Positions 49,883 through 59,316 of a stretch of 64,000 nucleotides of DNA are shown here, piece after piece. The stretch is from Novosphingobium sp. Its GTDB lineage: Bacteria > Pseudomonadota > Alphaproteobacteria > Sphingomonadales > Sphingomonadaceae. Where the stretch lies: assembly GCA_017745295.1 (NCBI GenBank), contig JAGHZR010000012.1:1-64000 (forward strand). The letters run 5' to 3'. The notes beneath the pieces are model-generated. The model had not been told where the DNA came from, searched no databases, and saw only the letters and a program-made list of their open reading frames with translations. Position 1 is the stretch's first letter. The number at the start of each line of letters is the position of its first letter. A program made the position numbers and the translations under genes.

Positions 49883-51828
49883 CCCGATCCACCGCCACCG
49901 CCGCCGCCGCCGCCCGAAGACCCGCCGCCGGATGAGCCGCTGGAGCTGTCGCTGCAGCCCGAACTGCTGCCGGACGTGCTGGGCGGCGTGGCAGCCGACG
50001 CGATGGTTGAGGTCAGCGCGGCGCCCATCGCAACGGCGAACGCGCCGGAATCTGACCAGACATGGGTGCTGTCTCCCCGATACCAGTCGCGCCTCGGGTC
50101 CGTGTCGGGGTCAAGATCGGTAGCGGCAACCACATCGGTAAAGCGCGCGGCCCAGCGATTCTCCACGTTCAGCGCCATGGCATACGGCAGATAGCGATCA
50201 AACAGCGCCACTGTCTTTTCAGGCGGGTTCAGCTTGTCGAGCCGATCGTCTTCCGCGACCGACAGATAATGGCGAAAGCCGAGAATGCCGTCGCGCAGCG
50301 CCCAGCCCTCGCCAGTGGGCACCACCATCCATGCGCGCGCGGCAAGCAGGAACGGGATGGCAAGCGGGACCAACAGCAGCGGCAGGGCATTGCCGCTGAC
50401 AAGCCCCATGAAGACAAGCACGACAGCCAGCGAAACGATCGCGATCCAGATCAGGCCTGTGGCGATCCAGCTCAGAACCTTGCCGCGCTTGCCCGGCTTG
50501 CGGCGGCGATATCTGTCCAGCACCCCCAGCAGCGGCCTTCCGCCGAGAAGCCCGACGACGATGGTGGGCAGAACCCCGGGCTGGACGCGCGGATCGGCCA
50601 ACACGATGACGAAGGCCACCAGCAGCATCAACCCGCCGATAAGCTTCCAGCCCAGCATGCGATCGCGGGGTGCGGCGGTGAAGGCGTGGCCTTCGCCGTA
50701 AAGCCTTTGCAACTGCTCGGCGAGTTCAAGGCGCGCGTTGCCCAGCACGGCATAGTTGGTACGCGTGAGCCCAAGGGTCTTTCGCGACTTGAACAGCTCC
50801 CTCATCATCCGCTCTTCCGCGGAGGGCAGCTTGGCGGTGCCTTCCGCCCGCTGCAACTGCTTCTGGGCCGTCCCGTCCTTTGCGTGCCCGTCCACGATCC
50901 GTAACCGCCCACGCACCGCGACATCCACCACTGCTGCGGCAAAAGTGCGATCGTCGAACTTCTTGCGCCAGATATAGCGAACGGCGGCGGCGGAAAGACC
51001 GTCCGGCGATGAGAAAAGCGGTACCAGCGGCCGCGGATTGGGGTGGCGCCGCGCGCGCCGCAGCGACCATGCCCAATAGACGATCATGGCGATCGTACCG
51101 CCGGCGGCCAGCATCATCGCCCCCCAGTCGGCCAGCAGCCACCTCATTCTGATGAACGGGCCAGGCGGGGCGACAACACCTTTCGGCCATGCCGCGGCAA
51201 CGGTCAGCCCTTCGCGGGCTTCCAGCCGCGCGGTCGTGCGAAAGACGATATGGCCGGGGCGCTCCTCAACCACGGTCGCGTCCCTTGCAGTCAATCCCTG
51301 CGGCCCGGTGTAGACCGCACGCTTGCCGAAGCTCACCGGCGCCGGCAGCGTTATCCGCGCCTCTGCCTGCTCGATCGGGAAAGTCCAGCCTGTGCCGGTG
51401 GCGTTCCAGTAGAGTTCATCGAAATCGGAAAAAAAGCCAAGTTGCCGGGTGGTCCGGTAGTGGATGCGATAGACATGGCTGCCCGGTGGCAGCATCTGGT
51501 CCGGGTCGCCGATCCGCACCCGCTCGCCATTGCTCATGGCAATCCGCGTATAGGGCTCGGCCCGGCCGTCGCGGGTCACGCCAAGGACGGAGAAACCCAC
51601 CGTTACCTGACGGCCGGTGGCGCTGCGATAGCGCGTCGGGAAATCGCGCTGGATGCCGCGCAGGATTTCGCGGCTTTCGGACAAGAGGTGGATCGTCTCC
51701 ACCACGTCCAGCGCGCCGTCCTGCTGGACCGTGACGTCGCTGACAAAGTTAGTGATCCGTTCTTCCGCTTGTGCACAGGGCGCAGCCCAGAGGGCCAGCG
51801 CCGCCGCCAGTGTGGCCAGCAACCGCAT
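49876..51828 (-). CDS. DUF2207 membrane protein
   Basis: 650 residues. A signal peptide (LLATLAAALALWAAPCAQA) is followed by the DUF2207 periplasmic domain (ITNFVSDVTVQQDGALDVVETI in parts, RGIQRDFPT), a membrane segment at about 235-255, a cytoplasmic part, and two to three membrane segments near 395-500. The C-terminus is an unusual Gly/Ser-rich tail (GGGSSGGGGGGGGGSGW). The family occurs beside LemA, as here (2-base gap). Function is unclear, perhaps cell-envelope or protein-quality related. Confidence 0.85.
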   Translation of the reverse strand: MRLLATLAAALALWAAPCAQAEERITNFVSDVTVQQDGALDVVETIHLLSESREILRGIQRDFPTRYRSATGRQVTVGFSVLGVTRDGRAEPYTRIAMSNGERVRIGDPDQMLPPGSHVYRIHYRTTRQLGFFSDFDELYWNATGTGWTFPIEQAEARITLPAPVSFGKRAVYTGPQGLTARDATVVEERPGHIVFRTTARLEAREGLTVAAAWPKGVVAPPGPFIRMRWLLADWGAMMLAAGGTIAMIVYWAWSLRRARRHPNPRPLVPLFSSPDGLSAAAVRYIWRKKFDDRTFAAAVVDVAVRGRLRIVDGHAKDGTAQKQLQRAEGTAKLPSAEERMMRELFKSRKTLGLTRTNYAVLGNARLELAEQLQRLYGEGHAFTAAPRDRMLGWKLIGGLMLLVAFVIVLADPRVQPGVLPTIVVGLLGGRPLLGVLDRYRRRKPGKRGKVLSWIATGLIWIAIVSLAVVLVFMGLVSGNALPLLLVPLAIPFLLAARAWMVVPTGEGWALRDGILGFRHYLSVAEDDRLDKLNPPEKTVALFDRYLPYAMALNVENRWAARFTDVVAATDLDPDTDPRRDWYRGDSTHVWSDSGAFAVAMGAALTSTIASAATPPSTSGSSSGCSDSSSGSSGGGSSGGGGGGGGGSGW

Positions 51829-51830
51829 GC

Positions 51831-52403
51831 TCAGCGCGCGTCGCCGAAGCAGACATCCGGGGCATTGGCGATCGCGGTATCAGCGTCCTCGAAGAAAGTC
51901 GCCTCGCGAAAGCCGAGAGAGCGGGCAACGAGCAGATCCGGGAAGGAGGCGATGCGCGTATTCAGATCGCGGACGGTCGCGTTGTAATAGCGCCGCGCGC
52001 TCTGCAGTTCAGCTTCGATCGCGGAGAGTTCCGTCTGCAGCGCGTGGAAATTGGCATCGGCCTTGAGATCCGGGTAGGCTTCCGCCACCACCATCAAGCG
52101 GCCCAGCACCCCGCCCAGTGCGGCATCGGCACGCAAGGCATCTTCCGGCCGGGCAGCCTTGATCGCATCGGTGCGATGGAGGGTCACTTCATTGAGGAGA
52201 TCGTGCTCGTGCGCGGCGTAGCCCTTTACGGTGGAGACAAGATTGGGCACCAGATCGGCCCGGCGCCGCAATTGTACGGTTATTCCGCTCCACCCCTCGC
52301 GCATCAGCGCGCGGGCGCGAACCAGGCGATTGTAGATCAGGATGAAAGCAAGCGCTGTCAGCGCCACCAATATCAAGGCTATCCACAAGAACGACGGCGT
52401 CAC
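51831..52403 (-). CDS. lemA: LemA family protein
   Basis: 190 residues. One N-terminal membrane segment (LWIALILVALTALAFILIYN) followed by a three-helix coiled-coil domain with the LemA pattern RRADLVPNLVSTVKGYAAHE and YNATVRDLNTRIASFPDLLVA (in parts). GTG 52403 has GGGAG six bases upstream. It is the first gene of the LemA-DUF2207-Sel1 operon. LemA proteins are membrane-anchored with an extracytoplasmic domain; the exact role is not known. Confidence 0.9.
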   Translation of the reverse strand: MTPSFLWIALILVALTALAFILIYNRLVRARALMREGWSGITVQLRRRADLVPNLVSTVKGYAAHEHDLLNEVTLHRTDAIKAARPEDALRADAALGGVLGRLMVVAEAYPDLKADANFHALQTELSAIEAELQSARRYYNATVRDLNTRIASFPDLLVARSLGFREATFFEDADTAIANAPDVCFGDAR

Positions 52404-52814
52404 ACACGCTCCCGATTTAAAGGTTTCACCAGTCTTTTGGCATAAGTTCTGGAGGTTGGGATAACGCTTTACTGATTGATGTCCAACACTTAGATGTCGT
52501 GCAGTTTGATGGCCTTAATTGTTAAATGTTGGCAGCTTTCCGAGGATACCGGACAAAACCGGCCATTCTCCTCTCGGCCAGTCTTGGGCATCCCAAATGG
52601 AAAAGCTGACGGACTGCACCTGAGAGCGTGAATTTGACTGCTGAACGACCGGGAAGGGTCGTTCCGAGGCACCGTGTTTTCGCCGCGTCTTCTACCCGCA
52701 GCATTGCGCCGAAGGCGGGATGTGCTAGATGTGTGACCTAGGAACTCAACAAGCCCTTTGCGCGTATTGCACCTTGATGCAGTGGGATAGCAAAGCTGTG
52801 GGGGCAAGTTCGTG
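52404..52814. promoter_or_regulatory. Divergent intergenic region with a sigma-EcfG-like promoter
   Basis: 411 bases. GGAAC (52741-52745), a 17-base spacer and CGTA (52763-52766) match the alphaproteobacterial general-stress promoter GGAAC-N16/17-CGTT with one mismatch, about 49 bases before the hybrid kinase. GAACGACC (52643-52650) and GGTCGTTC (52657-52664) form an eight-base-pair stem with a six-base loop, within a stretch that resembles degenerate repeats. No gene is supported in this interval. Confidence 0.55.
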
Positions 52815-54617
52815 ATGTCGGCAAAAAGCAATCTGGCGATCCAGACCGTCGATGGGATATCCGGACGATCACAGGAGAACCTATCCGATATCGAGCTGCT
52901 CCATCGGATCAGCGTCACATTGATCGGTGAGCAGGACCGCTTCGAGCTTTACGGCAAGATTGTCGAAGCCGCGGTCGCAATCACGGGATCTCAGTTCGGC
53001 ACAATGCAGCTCCTATGCCCTGCTGGCGACCCGTCAGGCCATGGCGGCGAACTGCAACTACTCGCTCATCGCGGCTTACCTGAGCACGCCATCGAATTCT
53101 GGAAATGGGTCAAACCTGCCGCATACAGCAGTTGCACCCTCGCTTTGAAGTTCGGCCAACGCGCAATCGTTCCCGATTTTGAAGAATGGGCCGATATCGC
53201 AGGCACCCAAGATCTGGCGGCATTTCGGCAGGCCGGAATCCGGTCGGCTCAGACCACGCCCCTCATTTCGCGTAGCGGCAAGCTCCTTGGCATGATCTCC
53301 ACGCACTGGGCGGAGCCGCATGAACCTAGCGAGCGTGATTTGCGGATGCTGGACATTCTTGCGCGACAGGCGGCGGATTTGCTTGACCGCACGATTGCGG
53401 AAGAGGCTCTTCGCCAGCTCAACGAGACCCTTGAGGTCCGGGTTGAGGAGAGATCTCGAGAACTCATGGCCTCAGAGGACCAGATCAGGCAGCTGCAGAA
53501 AATGGAGGCGATCGGCCAACTGACCGGCGGGGTCGCGCACGATTTCAACAATCTGCTCACAATCATTCGCTCGTCGGCAGAACTGCTGTCCCGGCGGGAG
53601 TTGCCGCGCGAAAAGCAGCGCAAGTACATCGACGCAATCTCGGAGACAGCCGACAGGGCGGCCAAGCTCACCAGCCAGTTGCTCGCATTTGCCCGTCGTC
53701 AGCCCTTGCGACCAGAAGTCTTCGATCCCGCTGAAAAGGTAGCCAGTATCTCGGAGATGCTGCGCACCGTGGTCGGGTCGCGCATCGATATCGATGTCCT
53801 TGCCCTGTGTGATCCCACATTCGTCGAAGTGGATGCCAGCCAGTTCGAGACGGCGCTGGTAAATATGGCGGTCAATGCACGCGATGCAATGAACGGTGAG
53901 GGCCGGATCACCATCTCCGTGGATACCGCACGGTCGATCCCGGCACGTCGCGGGCATGCGGCCGCGCAAGGCGACTTCGTCAAGGTCTCGGTCACGGATA
54001 TCGGATCGGGGATGCCGCAGGAGCACATCGACCGTGTGTTCGAACCGTTTTTCACGACGAAGGAAGTGGGCAAGGGCACTGGCCTCGGCCTGAGCCAAGT
54101 CTATGGGTTCACCAGGCAGTCGGGCGGCGAGATCGCCGTCACCAGCGAAATGGGCCGCGGAGCGACCTTCAGCCTATACCTGCCCCGATCGACGGCAACA
54201 GTCGAAGACGTGTTCCAGGAAATGACGGGACCTACCATGGTCACCGACGCGAGGATTCTTATCGTCGAGGACAATCAGCAGGTAGGGGACTTCGCTGCGC
54301 AACTGCTGGCCGATCTGGGCTTTACGGCTCGCCGTGCCGGAAACGCGCGTGAGGCGCTAGCCGTGCTCGAGGCTGAACACGACGAGATCGACATCGTGTT
54401 CTCCGACGTCGTCATGCCCGGTATCGACGGGGTAGAGCTATGCCGACGCATCCGGGCCCGCTGGCCGGGCCTGACAGTGGTACTCACCAGCGGATACAGC
54501 CACGTGCTTGCCGATGATATGCGGCACGGGTTTCCCCTGCTGCAAAAGCCCTACTCGCTTGACGACCTCGTGCGCGTGATGCGCGATGCTCATGCGCAGA
54601 ACGGAAACGTCTTTTAG
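52815..54617 (+). CDS. GAF-domain hybrid histidine kinase with C-terminal receiver
   Basis: 600 residues. A GAF domain (about 25-190, [21 protein letters not shown] in parts), a short helical linker, HisKA with the phosphorylated His in [12 protein letters not shown] (about residue 242), HATPase_c (about 330-450; [31 protein letters not shown]) and a C-terminal receiver (about 475-595; phospho-acceptor Asp in [11 protein letters not shown], Lys in [10 protein letters not shown]). No membrane segment, so it is cytosolic. A GTG one codon upstream (52812) is an alternative start. The sigma-EcfG-like promoter above suggests induction in general stress. Confidence 0.9.
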   Translation: MSAKSNLAIQTVDGISGRSQENLSDIELLHRISVTLIGEQDRFELYGKIVEAAVAITGSQFGTMQLLCPAGDPSGHGGELQLLAHRGLPEHAIEFWKWVKPAAYSSCTLALKFGQRAIVPDFEEWADIAGTQDLAAFRQAGIRSAQTTPLISRSGKLLGMISTHWAEPHEPSERDLRMLDILARQAADLLDRTIAEEALRQLNETLEVRVEERSRELMASEDQIRQLQKMEAIGQLTGGVAHDFNNLLTIIRSSAELLSRRELPREKQRKYIDAISETADRAAKLTSQLLAFARRQPLRPEVFDPAEKVASISEMLRTVVGSRIDIDVLALCDPTFVEVDASQFETALVNMAVNARDAMNGEGRITISVDTARSIPARRGHAAAQGDFVKVSVTDIGSGMPQEHIDRVFEPFFTTKEVGKGTGLGLSQVYGFTRQSGGEIAVTSEMGRGATFSLYLPRSTATVEDVFQEMTGPTMVTDARILIVEDNQQVGDFAAQLLADLGFTARRAGNAREALAVLEAEHDEIDIVFSDVVMPGIDGVELCRRIRARWPGLTVVLTSGYSHVLADDMRHGFPLLQKPYSLDDLVRVMRDAHAQNGNVF

Positions 54618-54645
54618 AGCCGCGAACGATAGAGCCTGAAGATGA

Positions 54646-54996
54646 TCACGCTGCCGCGCGCAGCAGGGCCTCGCGCAGGCGGCTAGGGGAGCAGGGCTTT
54701 GAGTAGACCTGGGCTTCGGGATAGCGGGTCTTCAGCTGATTCTCGTCGGCATGGCCGGAATGGAAGATCAGCGGCACACCAGCGTCCCTGAGCACGTCGG
54801 CGGCAGGAAACACCTCGCCATCCGGTAAGCGAACATCGAGAATGGCGCACGTCGGAAGTTGCCGCTCGATCGCGGCCAAAGTGCCGGCAAGCGTTCCGCA
54901 TGTGCCTGCAATGGAGTATCCGAGCGCTTCGACAGTGTCTTCCAGATCAAGCGCCACGAACAATTCATCTTCAACAATCAGGACAGCGCAAGTCAT
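54646..54996 (-). CDS. Single-domain response regulator
   Basis: 116 residues, receiver domain only. Acidic pocket VEDE, phospho-acceptor Asp54 in AILDVRLPDGE, Ser80 in LIFHSGHAD, Lys100 in VYSKPCSP. It has no output domain, so it should act by protein-protein contact or as a phosphate sink, like LovR. ATG 54996 overlaps the kinase stop (ATGA), making it the third gene of the LOV operon. It converges with the hybrid kinase across 28 bases. Confidence 0.88.
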   Translation of the reverse strand: MTCAVLIVEDELFVALDLEDTVEALGYSIAGTCGTLAGTLAAIERQLPTCAILDVRLPDGEVFPAADVLRDAGVPLIFHSGHADENQLKTRYPEAQVYSKPCSPSRLREALLRAAA

Positions 54997-57900
54997 CCGG
55001 CAATCACCGAGCCAGGCAATTCCATCCGCTGTACCAGCTTGCCGCCTTCCACGGTGCGTTCGATACTCGCGCCGAGCTGACGGGCCGACGTGGCCACAAG
55101 CAACGTCCCAAATCCCTGGCCTTCCGTCATATCAATCTCATTCTCGACTGCTTCGGTCCATTCCATCGAGATGGTCCGATCGCGTAACGCCCATGTGATC
55201 GAAAGGCTGCCGAATCGCGCGCCCAGCGCGCCATATTTTGCCGCATTGGTCGTCCATTCGTGCAGGATCAGCGCCAGCGAGGACAGGGAGGTGCGCGCGA
55301 CCGTGACGTCAGGGCCATCGATCTCGATATTTGCTTGCCCCGAATAAGGAGCAGTCGTCGTTTCGATCAGGTCTTTCAATGATATCGGTCGCGGCTCACC
55401 CGCCGGGGCGGCTAGCGAATGCGCGCTGCCCAAGGCTGAAATCCGCTCGCGCAGGTCCAGCGACAGGCTCTGGACATCGTCGTGAGTTCGGCTCGCCGCA
55501 GCGATCATGCCGCTGACTACCGCAAAGAGGTTTTTGACGCGGTGGTTCATTTCGCGCAGCATCAGACCGCGCGCATCGGCAAGGGCGTATTCGGCAGTGA
55601 TGTCGATTGCTGCCCCCACCATGCGCAGCGGGTTCGAACCTCCAATCGTGCGCCCGAAGCTTTTGAGATAGCGGTCGGAAACCGACCCGTCCTTGTCCTG
55701 CTGGGGCACGCGGAACGTGACAGCGAAGTCTTCCGCACCCGATGCTGCGCGGCGCAAGGCATCCTCAACCGCCGTGCGGTCATCGCCATGGATGCGCGAG
55801 ATCACGTCCGCCACCGTCACTTCGCCTTTGACCGGCAAGCCCAACTGGATGCGATTGGCGCCATCGGGGATGAGTTCGCCGGTCTTCTCGCAGTACTCCC
55901 AGACGCCAATGCCACCCGCCGTGATCGCAAGATCGAGCCGCTCGCGCTCGGCAGCAAGATCGCTTTCCATAAGCAGCGCTACGGTGATGTCGGTCAGAAC
56001 CAGCGTGGCGCCGTCCACCCCTCCATGCTGCGTACGATAGGGAAGCACGCGCAGTGCCAGCGTGCGTCCCCCTTCGCGCGTATGGACCCGCCGCTGCAGA
56101 GACTCTCCAGTTTCGGCGACCCGAAGCGCGTCATCGAGATAGCCGTTATCGTCGAGCCGCGTCGCGACGTCTGCGAGCAGGCGCCCCCGGTCGGTGGGGC
56201 GCAGCGGAAATATATTGGTCGCGGCCTCGGTGAAGCTCCGGATGCGCAGATTGCGGTCGAGAACGATCACGGCAAGGTCGGTAGATTCAAAGAAGTTGCG
56301 CAGGTCAGAATTTGCGACGGTAAGCTGGTCGACCTTGCTCTTGAGCTCGTCGTTGACGGTGGACAATTCCTCGTTTGTCGATTGAAGCTCCTCGTTCATC
56401 GACATCATTTCTTCATTTGAACTCTTCAGTTCCTCGTTCGCCGTCTCTAGCTCTTCGACCGCCGTCCGCAGCTTATGGCGGGTAAGGCGCAATTCCTCTT
56501 CCAGCGCCTCCATATGATCGTCGCCGTCCTCGATCTCCGCAGCATCATGCTCATCGAAGGGGCGGAATGGCGCGCGGTCGCGGAACACGAGCAGAAGGGT
56601 GCCATCGGGCAGCGGCTCGCAAACCGCTTCGATCGGCTGCAGGCCGTAGTCCGACTTGACCTCAACTTCCCGCGCGATGGTGCGCTTCTTGCCGTCACGC
56701 GCCTGGCGTACGAGGGGCCCCAGCACGTCGCGAAGTCCAGGCTTTGCGAGTGAAATGGCGTTTGCGCCGCCGGTACGGGTTACGGGAAAATCGAAGTAGC
56801 GGCTCAACTTTCCGTACGCAGCCAGTACCGCGCCGTCCTGGTTCAGCACCATTGAGGGCGGTGCGTAGAGTTCCGTCAGCCGCTGGATGGCGATCTCACT
56901 CTCTGCGGCCCTGCGTCCGCCCTCCACCCGGCTCGACACCTGACGTTGCCGCTGGGTATTTCGGTCGCTGGCGGGAAGATCGATCGGATAGCTTGGGCTA
57001 CCAGCGCCCCGTTCAAAGATGCGGGCGTGATGGTCGACTGGAGGGAACAGGTGATCGAAACGGCCGATGCTCTCCGACGGACCAAGGAACAGGTAGCCGC
57101 CGGGCCGGATCGCGTAATGCAGGATCGGCATGACGGACTGTTGTAGGCGGTCATCGAAGTAGATCAGAAGGTTACGGCAAGATACCAAATCTATGCGGGA
57201 AAACGGCGGATCCTTGACTACGCTGTGATTGGAAAATCGAATGAGATCGCGGATCTGGTTCGCGATCGAGAAGCGTTCGCCGTGCGGGTTCGTCCATCGT
57301 TCGCGCAAAGGGCTGGGAATGTCGGCAAGCGCGGAAGCAGGGTAGCTGCCCTCGCGCGCGATCTGCAGCATCTGCTCATCAATGTCGGTCGCAAAAATCT
57401 GCACCGGGTTGGCGAACCCGTTCTCGCGTGCGGCATCGGCGAAGAGCATGGCCAGCGTATAGGCTTCCTCGCCGCTGGAGCAGCCCGGCACCCAGACGCG
57501 AACTTCCTCGTCGGTCTCGCGGTTGCGCAAGAGCGGGAGGATGACCTTGGTTCGCAAAGCCTCGAACATCTCGGGATCGCGGAAGAAGCGCGTGACGTTG
57601 ATCAGCAGGTCGCGAAACAGCGCCTCGCACTCGACAGGATCGCTGCGTACGCGGTCCAGATAGGATCGCGCTGACGCAATGGACAGCACGTGCATTCGCC
57701 TTTCCACGCGCCGCACGAGCGTTGAACGCTTGTAGCCGGAGAAGTCGTGCCCCACCGCCGACCGCAGCGTGCCGCACAGATCATCGACATGATCGGCGAC
57801 GAGTTCCGCCTGCTGCTCGCGAGGCTCGCCGCTGCGACGTGCGAAGAATGCGGAAAGGCAGTCGATTATGTCCGCCGGGCGCTTGACGTAATCCACCAGA

Positions 57901-58454
57901 CCCGTGCCAACTGCCGAGACCGGCATGCCGTCGTAGCGCGCCGTTTCGGGCTGCTGGACGACGCAGACTCCACCATGCTCCTTGATGGCGCGCAGGCCCG
58001 TGGATCCATCGGCCCCGGTCCCCGATAGGATGACGCAGGCCGCATTCGCCTGTTGGTCTGTTGCCAGAGAGATAAAGAAGTCGTCGATCGGCCGACGCAG
58101 CCCTCGCGGTTGGGCGAACTCGGTCAGTTGCAGCCTGCCGTCCTGCAGGACCAGCCCCCGACCGGGCGGAATGATGTACACCCGATCGGGCGACAAAGTT
58201 TCACCGCCCTCACACTGCAGCACATCGAGCGGGCAGGCCCGGTCGAGCAACTGCGCGAGCATGCTTTCGTAATTCGGATCGAGATGCTGGACGATCACGA
58301 ACGCCATGTTGGTGGGTAAGCGCGCAGCCGACAGCATCTCACGCAGCGCCTCAAGCCCACCGGCCGAAGCACCAATGCCGACCACCGGCACCGCTATCGG
58401 AGACGTGCCCTCAGACTGCAACGCCACATCATCAGTCTTGTTGTCGCCACTCAA
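54993..58454 (-). CDS. CheB-CheR-PAS-HWE histidine kinase fusion
   Basis: 1153 residues. Order: CheB methylesterase domain without receiver (about 20-205; Ser in GIGASAGG, His in VQHLDPN, Asp in GTGADGSTG); CheR methyltransferase (about 215-480; VWVPGCSSGEEAYTLAML in parts); PAS-like (about 500-610); long coiled coil (about 625-700, EELETANEELKSSNEEM in parts); PAS (about 705-810); PAS (about 825-950); HWE kinase with H971 in EMNHRVKNLF and the HWE-type LHEWTTNAAKYGAL. The start is TTG 58454, overlapping the LOV stop (TTGA). CheB/CheR-fused kinases do not use standard chemotaxis; the kinase output is likely general-stress-type signalling. Confidence 0.9.
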   Translation of the reverse strand: MSGDNKTDDVALQSEGTSPIAVPVVGIGASAGGLEALREMLSAARLPTNMAFVIVQHLDPNYESMLAQLLDRACPLDVLQCEGGETLSPDRVYIIPPGRGLVLQDGRLQLTEFAQPRGLRRPIDDFFISLATDQQANAACVILSGTGADGSTGLRAIKEHGGVCVVQQPETARYDGMPVSAVGTGLVDYVKRPADIIDCLSAFFARRSGEPREQQAELVADHVDDLCGTLRSAVGHDFSGYKRSTLVRRVERRMHVLSIASARSYLDRVRSDPVECEALFRDLLINVTRFFRDPEMFEALRTKVILPLLRNRETDEEVRVWVPGCSSGEEAYTLAMLFADAARENGFANPVQIFATDIDEQMLQIAREGSYPASALADIPSPLRERWTNPHGERFSIANQIRDLIRFSNHSVVKDPPFSRIDLVSCRNLLIYFDDRLQQSVMPILHYAIRPGGYLFLGPSESIGRFDHLFPPVDHHARIFERGAGSPSYPIDLPASDRNTQRQRQVSSRVEGGRRAAESEIAIQRLTELYAPPSMVLNQDGAVLAAYGKLSRYFDFPVTRTGGANAISLAKPGLRDVLGPLVRQARDGKKRTIAREVEVKSDYGLQPIEAVCEPLPDGTLLLVFRDRAPFRPFDEHDAAEIEDGDDHMEALEEELRLTRHKLRTAVEELETANEELKSSNEEMMSMNEELQSTNEELSTVNDELKSKVDQLTVANSDLRNFFESTDLAVIVLDRNLRIRSFTEAATNIFPLRPTDRGRLLADVATRLDDNGYLDDALRVAETGESLQRRVHTREGGRTLALRVLPYRTQHGGVDGATLVLTDITVALLMESDLAAERERLDLAITAGGIGVWEYCEKTGELIPDGANRIQLGLPVKGEVTVADVISRIHGDDRTAVEDALRRAASGAEDFAVTFRVPQQDKDGSVSDRYLKSFGRTIGGSNPLRMVGAAIDITAEYALADARGLMLREMNHRVKNLFAVVSGMIAAASRTHDDVQSLSLDLRERISALGSAHSLAAPAGEPRPISLKDLIETTTAPYSGQANIEIDGPDVTVARTSLSSLALILHEWTTNAAKYGALGARFGSLSITWALRDRTISMEWTEAVENEIDMTEGQGFGTLLVATSARQLGASIERTVEGGKLVQRMELPGSVIAG

Positions 58455-59053
58455 AGGATCGAACTGTCGTCGAGGTTGGCGAGGGTCAGTTTTGCCTGCG
58501 CAATGATCGCGGCCGAATTGGCAATCGTGGTCAAAGTGCCCTCGACGATGATTCCGCTTTCCGCGGCAACGGGGCTTAGCCTGGTCAGCGTCTGGTTCAG
58601 TTCCCGATCATAACCCTGAAGACGCTCTGGCTGGGCCCGGCTGACGTCGAACTGCGACGCAAAGATATACCGTGTCTCGCCTGCAAGAGAGCGAAGCCGC
58701 GACATGTAGAGCAGGTTGACGAATGGCGTTCCGTCCTTGCGGAAGTTGAGGATCGGGGTGCGCACGTTGGGAGACAGGTCGTCTTCCAGGAAGGCGCGCA
58801 GCTTGGCCCGAGCTTCACTCTCGTCGGCATCGCGCTGGAGCACGCGGCAGTTGTGCCCGATCAATTCCGAAGACGCGTAGCCGGTCAGTTCCACGAACCT
58901 GCGGTTCACCAGCGCCAGCGGATGGTCTCCGTCAGGAAGAGCGAGGGCGAGCGCTATCGGCGAATTCTCGAAAAACGTCTTGAGCTCGTCGGGTACGCTC
59001 AGGTCCTGCACTTCAATATCTCCTGCAAGCGTCGTTGGCACTTTGTTTGTCAT
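58451..59053 (-). CDS. Short LOV-domain blue-light photoreceptor protein
   Basis: About 200 residues. A PAS/LOV core at about 25-140 contains the photoactive Cys in GHNCRVLQ (about residue 69; consensus GxNCRFLQ) and the FMN-binding Asn, Asn and Gln in LNFRKDG, FVNLL and ASQFDVS. The C-terminal 60 residues are helical (LNQTLTRLSPVAAESGI in parts) and may be a dimer or output helix. It has no kinase domain itself. It is the first gene of the operon with the CheB/CheR/HWE kinase and the response regulator. Light control of that kinase is inference. ATG 59053 follows GAGGGGG; GTG 59056 is an alternative. Confidence 0.9.
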   Translation of the reverse strand: MTNKVPTTLAGDIEVQDLSVPDELKTFFENSPIALALALPDGDHPLALVNRRFVELTGYASSELIGHNCRVLQRDADESEARAKLRAFLEDDLSPNVRTPILNFRKDGTPFVNLLYMSRLRSLAGETRYIFASQFDVSRAQPERLQGYDRELNQTLTRLSPVAAESGIIVEGTLTTIANSAAIIAQAKLTLANLDDSSIL

Positions 59054-59316
59054 CACCCCCTCGATCCGATCGGGTTGCGCAGCCGTATGTGCCCGATTTG
59101 TGCGGAAGGGTCACGAGCCTTCTGCTCGCTCTGACGAAATTTGAGGTGAACGCAAGCGGGGATGAATGACATCTCAACGGTCGGAAGGGGACGGAAAATC
59201 GGCGGCGGAGCCGCCGGAAAGAGTCGGCCAGCGGTGGCCAGGGCGGGGGGGCAGCGCGGGATATTTTCGCCACCACAGCGCCGCTAAACGAGGAAATCTA
59301 ATCGAACGGCGCTGCC

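Noticed and set aside
52490..52918. Minus-strand open frame of 142 codons upstream of the hybrid kinase
   Set aside because: It has no recognised domain or ribosome-binding site, overlaps the kinase start, and the region contains promoter and repeat-like sequence.
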